Shown here one piece after another: positions 62,568 to 64,000 of a DNA stretch of 64,000 nucleotides (positions are counted from its first letter, which is position 1; each line of letters starts with the position of its first letter). The DNA lies in NCBI GenBank assembly GCA_013397845.1, contig VZTG01004269.1, positions 803,606-867,605 of the forward strand, in the 5' to 3' direction. The translations under genes and the position numbers were made by a program. The notes beneath the pieces are model-generated. The model worked only from the letters and a program-made list of their open reading frames with translations. It was not told the origin of the DNA and did not search any database. The stretch is from Melanocharis versteri. Lineage: Eukaryota; Chordata; Aves; Passeriformes; Melanocharitidae.

Positions 62568-63499
62568 GTCAGCAAATACCCCCCAAAAAACTAAAAACTT
62601 GTGCAGTATTATGTAGATTACTTTTATGCAAAGAAATGAATCAGAGTTTCCTCCACCTTGTGCAGCCAAAGGTAGCACGATAGGCAACAAAACCTTGCTC
62701 TTCAAATAGCTTCCAAAAGAGATGAAAGATGAAGAAACCCAAAGAAAAGGACTTCAAGAACAAAGCAGAATCTAGGGCAGGTCAGATGTCTGTGTTGTAA
62801 ATGAGACCAGTGGTTGACAAGACAAGCTCAGGATGATGATACAAATCCTGTTTAAGCACTGGATAGCAGCTCAGGTCTTGAAAGGTACGGAGTATAGGCT
62901 GAAAGAGAAACTCCAGAATCATAAAGTAGTCACTAATGGCTAATTAACGGTCACTGAAAAAACGCACAACCTCAAGAACGGTGAAAAGACTGCTTTTACC
63001 TTAAGAAAAGGAGCAGCAGCTACACAAGAGAAAATCAAAGGCACTGCTGTGGCCTGGAGAATTAGCACACACTGAAGAATTTTACATCCTCTAACCTAGG
63101 GATAGACAAGAGGATTGGAACTATCTAGAAACTAAACCATTTTATAAAAGAATAAGACCAAAAACAGTACATGGGGAAGAAAAGAGATATGGTAGACTAA
63201 AAAAAATATCCATTTCTGTTCTAGCTTCCCTTGCAGAAAACCTCTCAAATTTCCATATGTCATCTTGTCAACTAGGACCATCATTGGTAGCCATCATCAT
63301 CAACACTACAGTATCAACTCCATGGGATTTTATACTGACATTAAATTTAGGACACAGATGTTAAGACTGACTATACAGAGGTAGTGACTGACTGGTACTA
63401 AGAATTGATTACAGTGATAATTACAAATAATGCACAAGGGTAAGACAATAGCACAACCAGTGCTGTTAAAGACTGTCAGCCCCGTAAAGTGGGATTGGA

Positions 63500-63540
63500 T
63501 TTTTTTTTTTTTATTTTGTTTGTTTGTTTTGATTTTTTAT
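63500..63540. repeat. T-rich / (TTTG)n tract
   Basis: A run of T followed by TTTG units and further T-runs, in the DIAPH3 intron. Minor low-complexity sequence. Confidence 0.8.
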
Positions 63541-63676
63541 TGCTGTTGCTGATTCTTAGAGTTTTTAAAAGAAGTTTAAGAGAAACAGTTAAGAAACCGC
63601 AAAGTAGCACATAGTACAGGGATACACAACCATTCCTAATCTTCAAATAATTTTCTGTTAAAAAGCCATGTTACCG

Positions 63677-63696
63677 AAAAAAAAGAAAAAAAAAAA
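63677..63696. repeat. A-rich tract
   Basis: Two A-runs separated by a single G. Minor low-complexity sequence. Confidence 0.8.
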
Positions 63697-64000
63697 GAGT
63701 TGAGATGTAGGGTACACTATTATCTATCCACCAAGAAAAAAAAAAATTGAAGAACCATTTAGCATACGCTCATCTTTTCTCTTCTACCAAGTATGCATCT
63801 CTTTGAAACTCCAAAAATAACTTCTGGGTTGGTGACATTAATGAGCTTTATTTGAGCAATATTTGGAATAATGTTCCTACAAATCTAACATCTGATCTAG
63901 TACCATATAAAGAAATAATATGCAGCAAAAATCAGTTACTCCGCAGTCACACTTCAGGTAAGAGTGTTTTGGTATTTTGACAGAGAGAAAACCTGGTTAC

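Larger units (their letters stand above)
51060..64000 (-). other. DIAPH3: DIAPH3 upstream intron (partial, at least 12.9 kb)
   Basis: From the DAD exon acceptor to the window edge I find no exon matching the end of the formin FH2 domain or its lysine/glutamate-rich C-terminal helix, so the whole stretch is read as one intron, cut by the window. It contains two CR1 fragments and several simple repeats, listed separately. A stretch at about 59090-59180 (…AACAGCCCACCTACCCCTGC…AGTAGCCAATAGCAAAC) vaguely resembles an old amniote dispersed repeat, but I cannot place it. Frames up to 112 codons occur without recognisable content. Confidence 0.7.

Noticed and set aside
1..64000. CRISPR arrays, operons, insertion sequences or phage genes
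   Set aside because: No regularly spaced repeats, Shine-Dalgarno-linked frames or prokaryotic genes are present. The window is vertebrate nuclear DNA.

Overview
The window reads as vertebrate nuclear DNA from a bird. It is AT-rich and almost empty of long reading frames. Its interspersed repeats are those typical of avian genomes: CR1 LINE fragments, some ending in the ATTCTATG-type 3' tail, and long terminal repeats of the avian endogenous retrovirus-L (ERVL) type. There is no bacterial or phage gene organisation, no operon and no CRISPR array. I cannot name the species from these features.

The one protein-coding gene I recognise is the formin DIAPH3 (mDia2) on the minus strand. Two consecutive coding exons lie at 51059-50964 and 50522-50463, separated by a 441-bp intron with consensus splice sites. 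The first encodes the diaphanous autoregulatory domain (core MDSLLEALQSGAAF followed by a basic RDRRKR patch). The second encodes the DIAPH3-type tail (LSPTTQRPVLKACNH). Reading on past the second exon's donor site gives a six-residue tail and a stop codon, which resembles a short C-terminal isoform I recall for mammalian DIAPH3. Everything from 51060 to 64000 appears to be the next upstream DIAPH3 intron. I could not securely find a further 3' exon below 50443.

Layout by region: 1-33 kb is non-coding DNA with three CR1 fragments (about 3.9, 15.0 and 16.3 kb), a minus-strand LTR fragment at 7.1-7.45 kb and several low-complexity tracts. At 33.4-33.66 kb is an isolated CpG-rich island with an RFX-type X-box embedded in a perfect 16-bp palindrome; it looks like a promoter with no recognised gene. 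At 38.9-40.2 kb is a long but broken CR1 whose reverse transcriptase motifs can still be read. At 47.3-47.9 kb is a nearly full-length solo LTR with an internal TAT microsatellite. The DIAPH3 exons sit at 50.4-51.1 kb. The DIAPH3 intron carries two more CR1 fragments (minus strand near 52.3 kb, plus strand near 57.8 kb).

The low-coordinate side is probably the start of the gene-poor interval beyond the DIAPH3 3' end (in mammals this lies towards PCDH17; that synteny is inference). I see no evidence of a new multi-gene system. The points most worth following up are the DIAPH3 tail isoform and the orphan X-box CpG island.
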